A DNA stretch of 31,801 nucleotides from Mycoplasmoidaceae bacterium (GCA_024427125.1 JAKSVN010000009.1:1-31801), one strand, 5' to 3'. Numbered from the stretch's first letter, positions 1 to 9,681 are shown. Translations and numbers: made by a program. Notes: generated by a model not told the origin, from the sequence alone.

Positions 1-54
1 TGATTGAAGGAATTTTCCGTTTTTTATAGTGTCACCGTTTTGGGGTTCACTACA
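1..54. mobile_element. Probable terminal end of an IS3-family (IS150-like) insertion sequence
   Basis: Read on the minus strand, this edge begins TGTAGTGAACCCC followed by an A-run and GGTGACACT. That resembles the TGTA-CTGACCCC-AAAA-GTGACA style terminal inverted repeat of IS150-group elements, whose ends are TG...CA. The outermost base would be 54. The body of the element would lie left of the window, so neither a transposase nor the partner repeat can be seen. This rests on recalled family consensus only, and a diverged solo remnant or a chance match is possible. Confidence 0.3.
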
Positions 55-73
55 ACATCCTGAGTTTTTTTAA

Positions 74-571
74 TTAGTAATTGTTGTCTTGACGATTATG
101 GTTTATTTTATTTTTCTTTTCGTAGGCATTAATTATTTCTTCCATACTAAAGCCTAATCTAAAACCAAACTTTAAGAAGTTCATGTATCAATATCTTGCT
201 TTTCAAGCAGTGTTGATATTGCATGTCTTTCTAAATAATCAAACAAAGGCTTTTGTAATTTCTTTTGGATCTTGATATTTATTTACATAACGTTTAATTT
301 CAAATCTAGGACTAACAATGAATCTTATACAGATTGATGTAATAAAGTGCATGCAGTCTACATATTCTTCTAGGATGACATCATGTGCTGATGGACCTTT
401 TTTAGATCAGAACTTGAAACTTCTAATTTCATTAGCTAGTTCACCAAGTTCTACTAATAAAGCTAATTTTAATTCACGGTTAATTGTACGATAACTAACA
501 TTGTGTTTTGCGTGAATTTCTTTGTCTAATTGACGTTGTTGGTCAAATACTTTTGTTAAATCTACTTTCAT
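74..571 (-). CDS. Dimeric all-alpha dUTP diphosphatase (dUTPase_2 family)
   Basis: This 165-aa protein probably hydrolyses dUTP to dUMP and pyrophosphate in the cytoplasm, keeping uracil out of DNA. It belongs to the all-alpha MazG-like NTP pyrophosphatase fold rather than the trimeric Dut fold. The evidence is the N-terminal pattern DLTKVFDQQRQLDKEI, then LALLVELGELANE with FKFWS, and EEYVDCMHF. The paired ExxE and ExxxD motifs bind Mg2+. Six in-frame TGA codons read as Trp. The ATG at 571 is preceded by AGAGGGA, a good ribosome binding site. It lies just downstream of rplT but behind that operon's terminator, and a TATAAT at 588-593 suggests its own promoter. The fold assignment is strong; the exact substrate (dUTP or related dNTPs) is by family. 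Confidence 0.82.
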
Positions 572-585
572 ATTCCCTCTTTCTT

Positions 586-619
586 ATATTATAAAATAAA
601 AAATAGGTTTGCCCTATTT
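586..619 (-). terminator. Intrinsic terminator of infC-rpmI-rplT
   Basis: AAATAGG (601-607) pairs with CCTATTT (613-619) around a 5-base loop, and a T-rich tract follows on the minus strand. The rplT stop codon (614-616) lies inside the stem. Confidence 0.8.
588..593 (-). promoter_or_regulatory. Promoter -10 for the dUTPase gene
   Basis: A perfect TATAAT on the minus strand, 16 bases upstream of the dUTPase ATG and embedded in the T-rich tail of the rplT terminator. It would give a leader of about ten bases that still contains the ribosome binding site. No clear -35 box is visible. Confidence 0.55.
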
Positions 620-961
620 CTTACATACACTTTCTACTAAAGTTTTAAATTCAGCAGGATTATTAATTGCTAATTCAGATAGCATCTTTCTGTTGATTTC
701 AACTTTGTTTTTCTTTAGGCCATTCATGAATTGTGAATAGTTGTATCCTAAAGCTTTAACAGCTGCAGAAATTCTAGCAATTCATAGTTTTCTAAAGTCA
801 CGTTTTTTAGCTCTTCTGTCTCTAAAGGCATATTGAGCAGATCTAATAACTGTTTGACTTGCTACTCTATAGCTAGTGTGTTTTGTTCCTCAAGCACCTG
901 AGGCTGCTTTTTTAACACTCTTACGGTATTTTCTAGCAGTAGTTCCGCCTTTTACTCTCAT
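614..961 (-). CDS. rplT: Large ribosomal subunit protein bL20
   Basis: This 115-aa protein is bL20, an early-assembly 23S rRNA-binding protein. The start [14 protein letters not shown], the central [19 protein letters not shown] block and the C-terminal [13 protein letters not shown] segment are all characteristic, and the length is normal for the family. Two TGA codons encode conserved Trp (GAW, KLWIAR). The ATG at 961 has an AAGGAG site 7 bases upstream. It is the last gene of infC-rpmI-rplT, 11 bases after rpmI. In many Firmicutes bL20 represses this operon by binding its leader, and a candidate leader lies upstream of infC. Confidence 0.97.
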
Positions 962-972
962 AATCTATCTCC

Positions 973-1173
973 TTAGTTATGTAATGTCTTACCTAAGTTC
1001 TTAGTGTAAGTAGCATTAAGTGTAGTGTCTTTTCTTAAATGTCTTTTTTGCTTAGTAGTCTTATTGTGTGCTAGATGAGATCTATAAGCATGTTTTCTTT
1101 TTAGTTTACCAGAAGCTGTTCTTTTTAATCTTTTAGCAACAGCTCTTTTTGTTTTTGCTTTAATCTTTGCCAT
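973..1173 (-). CDS. rpmI: Large ribosomal subunit protein bL35
   Basis: This 66-aa basic protein is bL35 of the 50S subunit. It has the typical start [19 protein letters not shown], then [19 protein letters not shown] and KQKRHLRK. The length matches the family (about 65 aa). AGGAGAAATGTTATG gives a clear ribosome binding site. The infC stop codon sits in that site, 11 bases upstream of this start, so translation is probably coupled along the infC-rpmI-rplT operon. Confidence 0.97.
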   Translation of the reverse strand: MAKIKAKTKRAVAKRLKRTASGKLKRKHAYRSHLAHNKTTKQKRHLRKDTTLNATYTKNLGKTLHN

Positions 1174-1184
1174 AACATTTCTCC

Positions 1185-1706
1185 TTATTTCTTAACAATA
1201 GTTGCTTCATACATTATCGGACTTAATTGTTTAAGTGGTGTAGCAACTTTGCCATTTTCTTCAATTAATTTAAGAAAATCTTTGTAAACCTTATCGATTA
1301 AATCTTGCTTTGTAGCAATTCTACCAAAGGTCATAACTTTAAACTTAATTTGACATCCATCTTTTAATCATTGATTAACTTGGTTAGCTTTTCATTGCAA
1401 ATCACCAGCACCAATTTGTGGTCTAACTTTAACTTCTTTTGTTTTAATAACAACTTGGTTTTTCTTAGCTTCTTTTTGTTTTACATCTTGTTGGTATTTG
1501 AATTTACCATAATCAATGATTTTACAAATCGATAGTTTGCCAGTTTTGCTGCTTGGTACAAATAGTACCAAGTCTAACCCTTTATCTTGGGCTAATCTAA
1601 CAGCAGCTTTTGTGTTCATTGCTCCTAGATTAGTACCGTTTTCATCAACGACTAGAACATTTGGATCTCTAATCTTTTCATTTGTTAAGTATTTGTCTTT
1701 TTGCAT
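1185..1706 (-). CDS. infC: Translation initiation factor IF-3
   Basis: This 173-aa protein is IF-3, which binds the 30S subunit, keeps it free of 50S and checks start-codon and initiator tRNA pairing. The N-terminal domain shows [20 protein letters not shown] and a linker leading to [25 protein letters not shown]. The C-terminal domain starts at [16 protein letters not shown]. In-frame TGA codons encode Trp. The ATG at 1706 follows AGAAGGAAATTAA, so this copy starts at a normal ATG with a strong ribosome binding site and not at the rare start codon many bacteria use for infC autoregulation. It is the first gene of infC-rpmI-rplT. Confidence 0.95.
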
Positions 1707-1742
1707 TTAATTTCCTTCTATTAATTGTTTATATAAAGAAAA

Positions 1743-1865
1743 GTACACAATGATTGATTTCATTGTGTACATAAAAGATTTAAATAGTCAATTTGACTTT
1801 TAAAAGCTTTTTGCCTATTACTATTCGCAATCAGGCGAGTTTACACAACTACTTTCTTTATATGT
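1743..1865 (-). promoter_or_regulatory. Structured infC leader with attenuator hairpin (candidate L20 leader)
   Basis: About 120 bases of untranslated leader precede infC. From 5' to 3' on the minus strand there is a GCCT/AGGC helix (1833-1836 with 1813-1816), a palindromic AAAAGCTTTT, a short AGTC/GACT helix, and a perfect 11-bp hairpin (1743-1753 with 1760-1770, 6-base loop) followed by CTTTTCTTT. The last looks like a terminator-type attenuator. In Firmicutes infC-rpmI-rplT operons, bL20 binding to such a leader controls read-through. The position and hairpin are seen; the L20 control is inferred from operon identity. Confidence 0.5.
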
Positions 1866-1871
1866 AATATA

Positions 1872-1901
1872 TTGTATAGGAAAAAACCATATTTGTATAA
1901 T
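1872..1901 (+). promoter_or_regulatory. Promoter of the 732-aa BspA-like lipoprotein
   Basis: TTGTAT at 1872-1877 and TATAAT at 1896-1901 are separated by 18 bases, 23 bases before the ATG at 1924. An A6 run (1881-1886) lies in the spacer. The complementary strand of the same region (TACAAT, 1871-1876) may serve the divergent infC leader. Confidence 0.55.
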
Positions 1902-1923
1902 TTATATTATTAAGGAGCAAACG

Positions 1924-4122
1924 ATGAAAAAAGCAAAACTAATACTAGGAACAATAGCACCGATTGCTGGTTTATCAACAATCTTGCCTATTGTAGCTTG
2001 CAATAAGCACGAACAAGACAAAATTATTCCAATCCCAATTGATGAATACATTATTGAGAATGGAATAATTAAAGGATTAAAACAACAATGAAGTGCATAT
2101 AAAAAATATACACAAATTTTAATTCCTGCAAATGTTTATTCAATCGCTAGCAGAGCTTTAGCTTCTAATGAAAAAAATGGTCAAATACCAAAATCAATTA
2201 AATATTTAGCATTTGAAGAGAGCCAAGGTTATCGTGATGAACAATTAATTATTAATGATGGTGCCTTTTTAGACGACTATTCTATTAAAAAGATATCTTT
2301 TCCAAAAAGAACACAATATATTGGAGAACTAGCATTTAAGGGGTGTTCAGGCGTTGAAGTACTTGATTTTTCAAGTTGAGATGCTAAGCGAGCATCTGAG
2401 TTTAACCCTTTTGCAAACTTTTCAATTTTTGATGGTTGAAAAGATAAAGGGAAGGTTATTTGCAGTAATGAAACTGTTAGAGATTCATTATTTTACATGC
2501 TTACATCACTTGGATTATCAGAAAAATGATTTACCGGTATTTCACATGTTGCAAAGGCAATGACTGATGAAAACAATGTTAATTCAAATTATCATGTCAT
2601 TAATAATGAATATGCAGTAATAACTGGAATAACATATAGTGGTATTGCTCTAGATGACTGAACAGTACCAACAGTTTTACCAAATGGTGAAAACGGCGAT
2701 GTAGATGTTTTAGGCATTGCTCCCGCTGCAGCTACTTATAAAATGGAAAACATTAAAAAAGTAATTATTGGTCAATCACCTCTAAAGTCAATTGGTGCAG
2801 CTGCATTTGCATTTTGTGATGGACTTGAGGAAGTAGATTTATCTAACTCAAATGTTGAATTCATAGATTCAAATGCATTCTTTCATTGTTCAGACCTTAA
2901 GAGTATTAGTTTCCCAACTACTTTGTGTTCAATTGGTTCATATTGTTTTGCTTATAACTTAGCATTAGAATCAATTGATTTATCCAACAATGAACATATC
3001 ACTAAAATAATGCCAGGAACTTTTTATGACTGTGTTAATTTAAAAGAATGCAAATTTTATAACAACATAATAAATTGAATTGGTTCTTATGCCTTCGCAT
3101 TACAAAATTTTAGCACAACTACTGGCTTTGCTGGTGAGTTTCCATTCCGTAATGCAAGATATATTGGTGACAATGCTTTTGAGAATCAAGGTTTTTCAGG
3201 AATTGGATTTGGTGGATTTGCCACTCTTGAATATTTAGGTGATTTTGCTTTTAAAGGATGTCAAAATATGACTTCTATTATAATTAATAGTTCTAATATT
3301 CAATATTTTGGTCCAGGCGCATTATCTCACATGCCTAAATTAACAACAATTAGTGGAAACGACATTGGCCCAAATTATATTGTTGGTCACAACGCTGTTT
3401 TTTATAGAGAGGATGGAGATTTAGCAACTAAAATTGTTGCAACTTGCAGTGGTAGCACTATTTCCAGTTTTGCTGCGGAGCAAATTAAAGAAATATGCCC
3501 ATATGCTTTTGCGGGAATTGATCTAGGTCAAAACCTTTCTAATGTATTAGATTTAAGTTCATTAAATTCTTTGACAACAATTGGGAAATATGCATTTGCT
3601 GATTTAGTTGGTAGTTCGTCTGGCAAACCGCATGATATTGCAATAAGACTTCCATTGTCTGTCACAACTATTGGTGATTATGCATTTGCAGGTTCAAATG
3701 TCGCAAATACTAGTTTCATCTTTAGCCTTCATTTTTTAACTAACTGAGGGTCATATATGTTCTCTAACTGCCAATTCATTAAAACATATTCCACAAGACG
3801 TGAAACTGATATCCCTGAAGGAACTTTTGCTGATTGTGCTAACTTAAAAACAGCAAGCATATCATCACAGATTAAATACATTGGTGACCGAGCGTTCTGA
3901 AACAACACATCACTTAGCACATTAAATCTAACGGAATTCGCTACTGTACCAACTTTTTGGTATCATGAAGGTGAAAAACCATTTAATCTTTCTTTGACTA
4001 GTGTAGGCCAACTAACTATTGGAATTAAAACTGGTCTTAAAGAGTCATGAGCAAAGTTATTAGGTCAATTAGGAATCAACGAACAAGTTGAGGGTGGTAT
4101 TAACTGATCCGAAGTACAATAG
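1924..4122 (+). CDS. BspA-like leucine-rich-repeat surface lipoprotein
   Basis: This 732-aa protein is predicted to be a lipid-anchored surface protein. The N-terminus is a lipoprotein signal peptide (MKKAKLILGTIAPIAGL..., lipobox IVAC, Cys26). From about residue 95 to the end it consists of LRR_5/BspA-type repeats. Examples are IKKISFPKRTQYIGELAFKG, SIGAAAFAFCDGLEEVDLS and IDSNAFFHCSDLKSISFP, with the repeating core I-x-x-x-A-F-x-x-C-x-x-L-x-x-[IV]-x-[LF]-P. There is no catalytic motif. Such repeats mediate binding to host cells or matrix in BspA homologues; the ligand here is unknown. AAGGAG lies 7 bases before the ATG. Many in-frame TGA codons read as Trp, so it is one intact ORF. A terminator follows immediately, so it is transcribed alone. 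Confidence 0.88.
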
Positions 4123-4123
4123 A

Positions 4124-4150
4124 AAAAAGAGGCAATCGCCTCTTTTTCTT
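4124..4150 (+). terminator. Terminator after the first BspA-like gene
   Basis: AAAAAGAGGC (4124-4133) pairs perfectly with GCCTCTTTTT (4138-4147) around loop AATC. It starts 2 bases after the TAG stop. The stem and T-tail are almost identical to the terminator after the second BspA-like gene (9104-9127). Confidence 0.88.
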
Positions 4151-4181
4151 TCATACTTATTATTAATTTAAAAAATATATT

Positions 4182-4210
4182 ATTTTTATATATATATATA
4201 TATGTATAAT
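4182..4210 (+). promoter_or_regulatory. Promoter of the 1616-aa surface protein, with a TA-repeat spacer
   Basis: TATAAT at 4205-4210 is followed by AAGAGG and the ATG at 4231. The 17 bases at 4187-4203 are an uninterrupted TA dinucleotide repeat of 8.5 units that fills the space where the -35 to -10 spacer should be. A weak T-rich -35 candidate is at 4182-4187. Slippage in this repeat would change promoter spacing. Confidence 0.5.
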
Positions 4211-4230
4211 ATACGCTCAAAGAGGTTTTT

Positions 4231-7200
4231 ATGGCACAAAAACAAGTAAAAGACAAAAGTACAAACAAGAAAAGAAGAAACATTGCATTAGCGGTGTGTA
4301 TTCCTGTTGCAGCAGCAGGTGTTGCAGCAGCAATAACACTACCGTTAATTCAATGCCATTATCAACATAAGGAAGTTATTCCTTATGAAGCATTAAATAT
4401 TGCAGAAGGTGAACAATCTAGATTACCTGATTATCCAACTTGTAATATCTTATATGGTTTCAAACCAGAATGATTAAAGAAAAATAAACTAAAAGGATAC
4501 AAGGTTCTAGAGATTCCTGAAGATGTTGATTACATTGCTCCAAATGCATTTGTTACACAAACTGAAGAATCTAATGAACTTGTTTCAACAATTCCTGATA
4601 ATGTTAAAACAATTAGATTTGTTGAAAGACAATCTGAAAGAGAATTTGATCAAAACAAGTTGGTAATTGATGAAGGCGCATTCCGCTTTGCTCCTGTTAC
4701 TACATTGAAATTGCCTAACCATCTTGCTGGTACTTTCTCTGGTCCTGATTTAGAAGACTATGCAAATGGCCCATTTGCTAATATGGTTAATCTAGATATG
4801 ATTGACTTATCAACAGTTACTTATGAAGCTGCAACTAAATTAGCTGTTAAGCTAAGCTGGGGTTGTTTCAATGGAACTGGTAAAGATCCAGTTGAAGGAC
4901 AACAACAATGTGCTATATTATTTAACCCTGATCTATCTCCTCAACAAGTTGAAGGTATATCTGCGACATTCTTCAACTGTGGTCTTGACAAAGATAAATG
5001 ATTTGAAGGTGTAATGCCAAGAGGAACAACTGTTTACATGGACGATGAAGGTATTGTCCAAGGTTTTATGCCAAATTGTTCAACTGAACTAATTGAAGCT
5101 GAATTATTAGGTTATCAAGAATATGATCATAAATGCTTAAGAATGCCAAAAGGTGCTAAGGGTATTGCTGACCATGCATTTGAAAACTGAGCTGGTTTTG
5201 AAGAAATTGGCAAGATAGTTCAAGGTATTATTTTTGAGGATGAGGAAGTTGGATCAACTAAATCTCAAATCACAACTATTGGTGAACATGCATTTAAAGG
5301 TTGCACATTCGCAAGTAATTTTACTATTGCTCTTCCTTCTAGCGTTACATCAATTGGCAATGAAGCATTTGCTAATATTGATGAATTAAGTGAGGTTCAA
5401 TTTAAAGGAAACAACATTACATCAATCGGTAATGGTGCATTTACTGAATGCACTGGTTTAACTAAATTGCCAAATTTTGCTGATTTAGTAAAAATAAATG
5501 AAATTCCTGAAGAATGCTTTGCTGGATGTACTGGTTTAAAACAAGTATTGTTACCAGCAAACATAAAGAAAATTGGTAAGAAAGCATTTGCATCATGCAA
5601 GAACATTGAATCTGTTGTATTCAATTCAACAGATAGTTTAACTATTGGTGAATCTGCTTTTATTGATAACAAAATTAATGCTATTGATTTATCATCATTA
5701 CAAAGTGCTGGTAACTTAGTTATTGGCCAAGATGCATTTAAATTAAATGCAAGTCAAGGTTCTATTTCAGGCCGTGTTACTCAATGAGAAGAATGAGCAC
5801 AATGATATTGAAACTCTGAAGTAAGCGAACAATTAGCAATAGGTGGCATTGGTGTTGATGGTACTAACTGACAATTTAACCGTAGTATTGATGATCTAAA
5901 TCGTGCATTGTTCTATTGTGATACAACTGCTGGTGATAACACAGTTAAGATTAAAGGTTTTAATTACAGTTCTAACCCACAAACAGGTTTGTCTGATGCA
6001 AGTATCAAAAAACTAATTGCTGAAATCAAGCAAAACCAAACTGCTAGTTCAGCAGATATAACATTCCCTGCCACAATTAAATGCAGTGGTGTAGACTGCA
6101 GAGTTACAGAAATTGGCGGTTTTGGTAATGCTGATCAGGAACCATACTTCCCTGAAAGTGTAAAAAGAATTAGCTTTGCTAATATTAATGGTTTGTCAAT
6201 TGGCAAAGGAGCATTTGCTAGAGTGACTGGTCTAACTAATATTGCATTTAACAATAATGATACTGGCCATACAACAATTGGTCAAAATGCTTTTGCTGGA
6301 TGTACAGGACTAGAAAGATTGAACTTACCTGAAGGTGTTCAATTTGCACAAGGTGTTGATGGTGGTTGAGCATTCTATGGATGCAACAACATTTCTATTC
6401 TTGACCTATCATGAATGAATCATGACTGAGTTGTAACGAACAAAAACACATATAAATTTGGTGAACATACATTTGGTGCATGAAAAAGTGTTGGTACTGT
6501 TATTTTCGCTGATGATTTAGAATCTGAAGATTCATCATGAATTCTACAAAGTCTTCGTGATGCTGATTTACCCGACGGATGAACTGGATATGTTGATATT
6601 AAACTAGTAAGTGAAAAGGATCAATACACAACATTTGATCAAAAAACTGTTTCTTATAGATTTGAACTTGGTGAACCACTAACTACAACAACAATAATTA
6701 AAGAACTTAGAGCAACAGGTATGACAAGTTCATCTGATGCTGACGGTGACATTAAAGTTGATTTATCAGGAGAAATAGCTACAGACCGTATGTCTTTCAC
6801 TATTACTGCTGAAATTAGCAAAGTTAATAAAGAAGGCCAACCTATGCCATTAAAACATGATGACTATGCTACATTTAACATTTTCATGGTAGGACATGAT
6901 GAGACAGACCTAGAAGTTGTATTTGATGACTTTACTATAAGATATCAAGACACAGTTAATCCAGTTAATTCTGAATTAAAAACTGATTTATATGAAACAA
7001 CTAAAACATTTGATTTCTATGTATATGATACAAGTGTAAAAGCCCCTGATGATTTAACTATAAACATTTCAAAACCAAAAGAAGGTAGTACACCAGGTGT
7101 TACTATCCAACCAGGCGAAGCTTCAGTTGAAAGCCATTCAGATGAAGGATACATGATTTTGCATTTACCAGTAACTATTGGCAGAGAACAACAAACATTA

Positions 7201-9081
7201 ACTGGTGGTAACTTTGCTATTTTTGATGCAACAATTGGTTTAGCAGGCGGAGCAACAGCATGATCACCAAAAACAATTCAATACTTAAAGTTAACATATA
7301 GTGCTAACAACATTTATTGTGATGATGAATCAGTTAACCACGTTACAGAAAATGGCAACGATTATTCAAGATTCCACTTCAAAATTGATGGGGTAGCTGA
7401 GGCAGGGAAGGAATATGCCTTTAAGTTTAATAATTTGAAATTTAAAAGAGCTTCTGCTGATGGTATGAGCTTAACATATGGTGCAAATGTAGGTTCAATG
7501 GAATCAGTAACAGTTGATACATGATATTCATTTGGGACTAGTGGTGCTAATGCATACATTGGTTTAGCTACAACAAATGGAGAAATAATTGCAGGTGACG
7601 AAGTTTCATTCGATGTTGTTTATGGATATAGAACTATTGGTTCAAAAACTGCAACTACTATTAGTTCTGAAAATTTCAAAGTAACTGTAAGAAATAACAT
7701 GGTTTTATCTACTAGTACAAGTCTAGATACACAACCAGATGGAAGAGTTCAAAATTTCGGTATTAAATTTACTAAACCATGAGTTGATGGAATGAAATTA
7801 AGAGTGTCTTTGCAAAAAACATCTGGCGCTCTTGATACTTCATTAGAAAATAGTGGTACAGTCTTAGAAGAAACATACACTCCAGCTGCTGGGGCAATGG
7901 AATATTCTATTCCAGTTTTTATTACATCTGCAAACCCAAGCAATGGCCAAACATCTGTATTTAACTTAAAATTCGAAGGTCTTGAAGGTTCAAGCACTAG
8001 CGCATACTGAACAACTCAAATTGATAATTTCATTTTAACATATACAGGGCCAAAACTATCTGTTACAGAAGTTACAAAACTTGTTTGCGCAGGTAACCAA
8101 TCAGATTATGCAATATTTGAATTTGATCAAACAAATGCTAGTGAAGTATTTGCTAACCAATTAAATATTGAAATTGCTTCTGGTTCATCTGGAAACCTTA
8201 AAGCAGAACTAGATTCAGATAAATTAATTATTAATGCTACTACAAGAAAAGGTTATGTAAAAGTTAATATATCTGGTGGATCAACAATTGCTGTTGGTGA
8301 CAATGTACAATTTGATCTTATCATAACTGATGTAGTTGCAGGTTGAACTCAAACAGTTAAAGGTCTAACAGTAACTGCAACTAATACACCTGTTGAAGCA
8401 GTTGCAACAGAACAATTCACTGAATATTGTGGTTTGAGTGTTAACTATGCTTTCAAGTTAAATAGAAAATTAGAATCATCTGAGGGTGAATACGTTCAAT
8501 TTGATATTCAAAACGTGAGTCCTTCTGGAGTAACTGGAATGACATCTGGTGCAGTAACTCCAAATGAAGATGGAACAGGCTTTAGTGCAGCCTTGACAAT
8601 GTCATCATCTTCTAAAGCACAAGATGTACCAGCAGGAGTTGGAGCTACTTTCGATGCAATAATCGTTGTAAAAAATAGCCAAGATACTACCATTTGATCA
8701 AAGACAATAACTGGCCTTAAAGCAACATGCAAAGGACCATCATTCACTAGTTGAGATGTTGGACAACGAATGAGGAATAGTGGTAACTATAATTTAAATT
8801 TTGGTGTTGCTGAAGACTTTAAATACACAGGCGGAAGTTATTGAATAGTTACATACGAACGTGAAGAAACATCCACTGCACAAATAACTATTAATAGTGC
8901 AAACGTTACAGCAATTGCAAATAATATATTAACGTTAACTGTTTCTGTTACTTCACAAACAGCATCTACTAGTTCACATTATAAATTCACATTTAAATAC
9001 TTTGCCAATGGTGATGCTAGTGCAGGTGGAACACCAACATGAGCATTCACAACTGAATGAATCCACTTCTGAAGAATTTAG
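4231..9081 (+). CDS. Giant BspA-like LRR and Ig-like-repeat surface protein
   Basis: This 1616-aa protein is probably anchored in the membrane and displayed on the surface. Residues 1-16 are basic and residues 17-41 form one hydrophobic segment ending in LIQC. Q at -1 is atypical for a lipobox, so either an uncleaved anchor or a lipoprotein is possible. Residues from about 75 to 770 are BspA-type LRR repeats, such as SIGNEAFANIDELSEVQF, IPEECFAGCTGLKQVLLP and TIGQNAFAGCTGLERLNLP. From about residue 790 to the end there are no LRRs. Instead about seven beta-rich units of 112-133 residues each close with a motif like W-[ST]-x-x-I-x-x-[LF]-x-[LV]-T (WSPKTIQYLKLT, WTTQIDNFILT, WTQTVKGLTVT, WSKTITGLKAT), suggesting Ig-like stalk domains. 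No enzyme motif or sortase signal is visible. It is a paralogue in LRR type of the preceding gene but has a different anchor. The frame is continuous in code 4. Confidence 0.87.
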
Positions 9082-9092
9082 TAATAGGAAAC

Positions 9093-9132
9093 AAAAAAAA
9101 AAAAAAAAGAGGCATCAGCCTCTTTTTCTTTT
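9093..9132. terminator. Bidirectional terminator between the surface protein and the tRNA pair
   Basis: AAAAAGAGGC (9104-9113) pairs with GCCTCTTTTT (9118-9127) around loop ATCA. A 16-base A homopolymer (9093-9108) precedes it on the plus strand, giving a long U-tract for the minus-strand tRNA transcript. The T-rich right side serves the plus-strand gene. Confidence 0.85.
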
Positions 9133-9134
9133 AC

Positions 9135-9220
9135 TGGTGCACTTGAAGGGACTTGAACCCCCACTCCGTAAAGAATTAGATCCTAAGTCTAACGCGTCTG
9201 CCAGTTCCGCCACAAGTGCA
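9135..9220 (-). tRNA. tRNA-Leu, anticodon UAG
   Basis: Read on the minus strand, TGCACTT pairs with AAGTGCA in the acceptor stem, with an encoded CCA at 9135-9137. The anticodon stem is TTAGA/TCTAA, with loop CTTAGGA and anticodon TAG. The extended variable arm after the anticodon stem is typical of a class II leucine tRNA. The T loop is TTCAAGT. It decodes CUA and, in mollicutes, often other CUN codons by wobble. It lies 3 bases after tRNA-Lys in one short transcript. Confidence 0.95.
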
Positions 9221-9223
9221 ATA

Positions 9224-9300
9224 TGGTGCTCTGTGAGGGACTCGAACCCACGACCCAGTGATTAAGAGTCACTTGCTCTACCGACTGAGCTAACAAAGCA
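9224..9300 (-). tRNA. tRNA-Lys, anticodon CUU
   Basis: TGCTTTG pairs with CAGAGCA (one G-T pair) in the acceptor stem, with an encoded CCA at 9224-9226. The anticodon stem is AGTGA/TCACT with loop CTCTTAA, so the anticodon is CTT and it reads AAG. The D arm (TAGCTCAGTCGGTAGAGC) and the T loop (TTCGAGT) are normal. It is first in the tRNA-Lys/tRNA-Leu pair. Confidence 0.95.
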
Positions 9301-9313
9301 CAACACGCTTTAT

Positions 9314-9319
9314 ATTATA
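9314..9319 (-). promoter_or_regulatory. Promoter -10 of the tRNA pair
   Basis: A perfect TATAAT on the minus strand, 13 bases before the 5' end of mature tRNA-Lys, as expected for a short tRNA leader. No strong -35 is seen. Confidence 0.6.
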
Positions 9320-9355
9320 AACACTTTTGCTCTAAAAATAACACATTTAATAGGT

Positions 9356-9361
9356 TATAAT
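9356..9361 (+). promoter_or_regulatory. Promoter -10 of the HU gene
   Basis: A perfect TATAAT, 33 bases before the HU ATG and divergent from the tRNA promoter 37 bases away. No clear -35 is seen. Confidence 0.55.
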
Positions 9362-9394
9362 AATTATGAAATATAAAGCATGAAAGGAAATAAA

Positions 9395-9673
9395 ATGGCT
9401 AAAGTTTTCACAAAAAAACAATTAGTTGCAGAAGTTGCTAAAGCAACTGGAATTGCACAAGCAAAGATTATGGAAATCTATGAAGCTACTGCAAAGGTAA
9501 CTAAAGCAAAATTAAAAGCAGGATACAAAGTTAAAACTCAAAATGGTTCTATTAAAGTTGTATCTAGAGCTGCAAGAAAAGGTATCAACCCTCAAACAGG
9601 AAAGAAGATTACTATTCCTGCAAGCAAGAAACCTAAATTTAGTTTCTGCAAAGACTTTAAAAGAGGCTTTTAA
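9395..9673 (+). CDS. hup: HU-family DNA-binding protein
   Basis: This 92-aa basic protein is a histone-like HU/IHF protein that bends and compacts DNA. It starts MAKVFTKKQLVAEVAKATG and contains the DNA-arm signature RAARKGINPQTGKKITIP with P and F in the final strand (KKPKFSFCKDFK). The length is usual for HU. An ATG at 9380 is in frame, but an AAAGGA site at 9383-9388 is placed for the ATG at 9395, which also gives the family-typical N-terminus. It is a single-gene unit with its own -10 and a terminator directly after it. Confidence 0.93.
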   Translation: MAKVFTKKQLVAEVAKATGIAQAKIMEIYEATAKVTKAKLKAGYKVKTQNGSIKVVSRAARKGINPQTGKKITIPASKKPKFSFCKDFKRGF

Positions 9674-9681
9674 TTAAAAAG

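Noticed and set aside
2354..2563. 69-aa plus-strand ORF
   Set aside because: It is in a different frame from the intact 732-aa LRR protein that covers it, and has no ribosome binding site or family features.
9002..9265. 87-aa plus-strand ORF
   Set aside because: It crosses a terminator and runs antisense through two tRNA genes.
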